DNA of 36,113 nt from an uncultured Eggerthellaceae bacterium (GTDB lineage Bacteria > Actinomycetota > Coriobacteriia > Coriobacteriales > Eggerthellaceae), in NCBI GenBank assembly GCA_910585565.1, contig CAJUFC010000005.1:1-36113 (forward strand), read 5' to 3'. The notes under the pieces were generated by a model, which worked only from the letters and a program-made list of their open reading frames with translations, made no database searches and was not told the origin of the DNA. Positions 35,487-36,113 of the stretch are shown piece by piece. How positions within the stretch are numbered: the stretch's first letter is position 1; every line of letters starts with the position of its first letter. Position numbers and translations under genes: made by a program.

Positions 35487-36113
35487 CTACTTCTTGTGCT
35501 GGATGAGCGAGAAGTCCGCGATGCCCGCGAACACGCCGACGAAGCGGTTGAGCAGCGCCAGGCGGTTCCGGCGCAAGGCCGCGTCCTCGTCCATGATCAT
35601 CGTCGACTCGAAGAACTCGTCGATCGGGCCGCGCAGCTGCGCCAGCCGCTCGAGGGCAGCAGGATACAGGCCCTCCTCGAGCGACACCGCAACGTCGCTG
35701 CCGACGCGGGCGATCGCCTCGTCGAGCGCGCGCTCGGCCGCATCGAAGAGCGATGCGTCGACCTCGGTGCCCACCTCGGCATCGCGCAGGTTGTTGGCGC
35801 GCGCGTACGCGGTGGCCAGGTCCTCGAAGGTCTCGTGCGCAGCCGTGATGGCATCGGTCAGGGCACCCGTGCGCTCGATGACCGCCTGCGGCTCGACGAC
35901 ACCTGACGCCAGCACCGCATCGATGACGCCCAGGTCATGGCCGTCCTCGTGCAGCATGACGCGCACGCGGGTCACGAAGAAGTCGATGACGGCATCCAGC
36001 ACCTCTTGCTTGTTGAACTGAAGCCCCGACTCGAGGTAGATGTCGAGCGCATCTGCGACGGCGCCCTTCAAGGAGATGTCGATGCCTGCGCGCATGATCG
36101 CGATCACGCCGAG
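35487..36113 (-). CDS. glyS: Glycyl-tRNA synthetase beta subunit, C-terminal part (5' end beyond window)
   Basis: The frame is open to the window edge and ends at 35487. The 208 residues match the C-terminal helical anticodon-binding (DALR-like) region of the GlyS beta chain: LGVIAIMRAG at the edge, then FFVTRVRVML, ARANNLR, and LRGPIDEFFESTMIMDEDAALRRNRLALLNRF at the end. GlyS with the alpha chain (GlyQ) attaches glycine to tRNA-Gly. Three quarters of the protein is missing here because of the window boundary, not a truncation. It probably leads an operon into the PDRP gene. Confidence 0.93.
   Translation of the reverse strand, partial: LGVIAIMRAGIDISLKGAVADALDIYLESGLQFNKQEVLDAVIDFFVTRVRVMLHEDGHDLGVIDAVLASGVVEPQAVIERTGALTDAITAAHETFEDLATAYARANNLRDAEVGTEVDASLFDAAERALDEAIARVGSDVAVSLEEGLYPAALERLAQLRGPIDEFFESTMIMDEDAALRRNRLALLNRFVGVFAGIADFSLIQHKK

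Overview
The window is 36 kb of GC-rich bacterial chromosome, tightly packed, with nearly all genes on the minus strand and only dgt and asnB on the plus strand. The gene content suggests an anaerobic, high-GC actinobacterium, most likely of class Coriobacteriia (Eggerthellaceae-like). The clues are a ferredoxin-dependent 2-oxoacid oxidoreductase, PPi-dependent pyruvate phosphate dikinase with its regulator, a membrane pyrophosphatase, and UvrA and YraN genes in high-GC codon usage. The taxonomic placement is inference. I saw no rRNA, tRNA, CRISPR array, insertion sequence or prophage, and no gene-free stretch over 300 bp.

Layout from low to high coordinates (minus-strand clusters read right to left). 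1-2997: a keto-acid fermentation cluster (XRE-cupin regulator, AMP-forming acyl-CoA ligase, small ferredoxin subunit, oxidoreductase alpha subunit). The alpha gene carries a one-base frameshift and runs off the window. 3042-6163: def-fmt-rsmB, with its own perfect -10 box. 6179-9348: dnaG and dgt, divergent, sharing a compact promoter region. 9411-12123: rnhA and a K+-dependent membrane pyrophosphatase. 12321-12815: an unrecognised acidic protein. 13090-16417: asnB and gdhA, convergent ammonia-assimilation genes 7 bp apart. 16606-20463: a membrane-anchored protein of uncertain function and uvrA, with a LexA-like box. 20484-26809: xerC, trmFO, dprA, comM, yraN and rnhB, the usual rplS-linked housekeeping and competence cluster without topA. 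26859-29715: rplS, azlD, azlC and mtnA. 29796-36113: ppdK, a GT-C-like membrane protein, the PPDK regulatory protein, and the 3' end of glyS.

Three themes tie the genes together. Pyrophosphate: an AMP-forming ligase next to an acyl-CoA-producing oxidoreductase, a membrane pyrophosphatase, and PPDK with its kinase/phosphorylase regulator all handle PPi. Nitrogen: GDH and AsnB lie tail to tail, and an amino-acid exporter is translationally coupled to mtnA. Layout: in four places a hairpin or terminator lies just upstream of the next same-strand gene, suggesting that partial termination sets expression ratios. The most checkable anomalies are the vorB/korA-like frameshift, the three 12-bp tandem repeats at the asnB ribosome-binding site, the LexA-like box at uvrA, an inverted repeat over the -35 of the acyl-CoA ligase promoter, and a gdhA start that is probably TTG. 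I did not find a convincing wholly new defence or mobile system.
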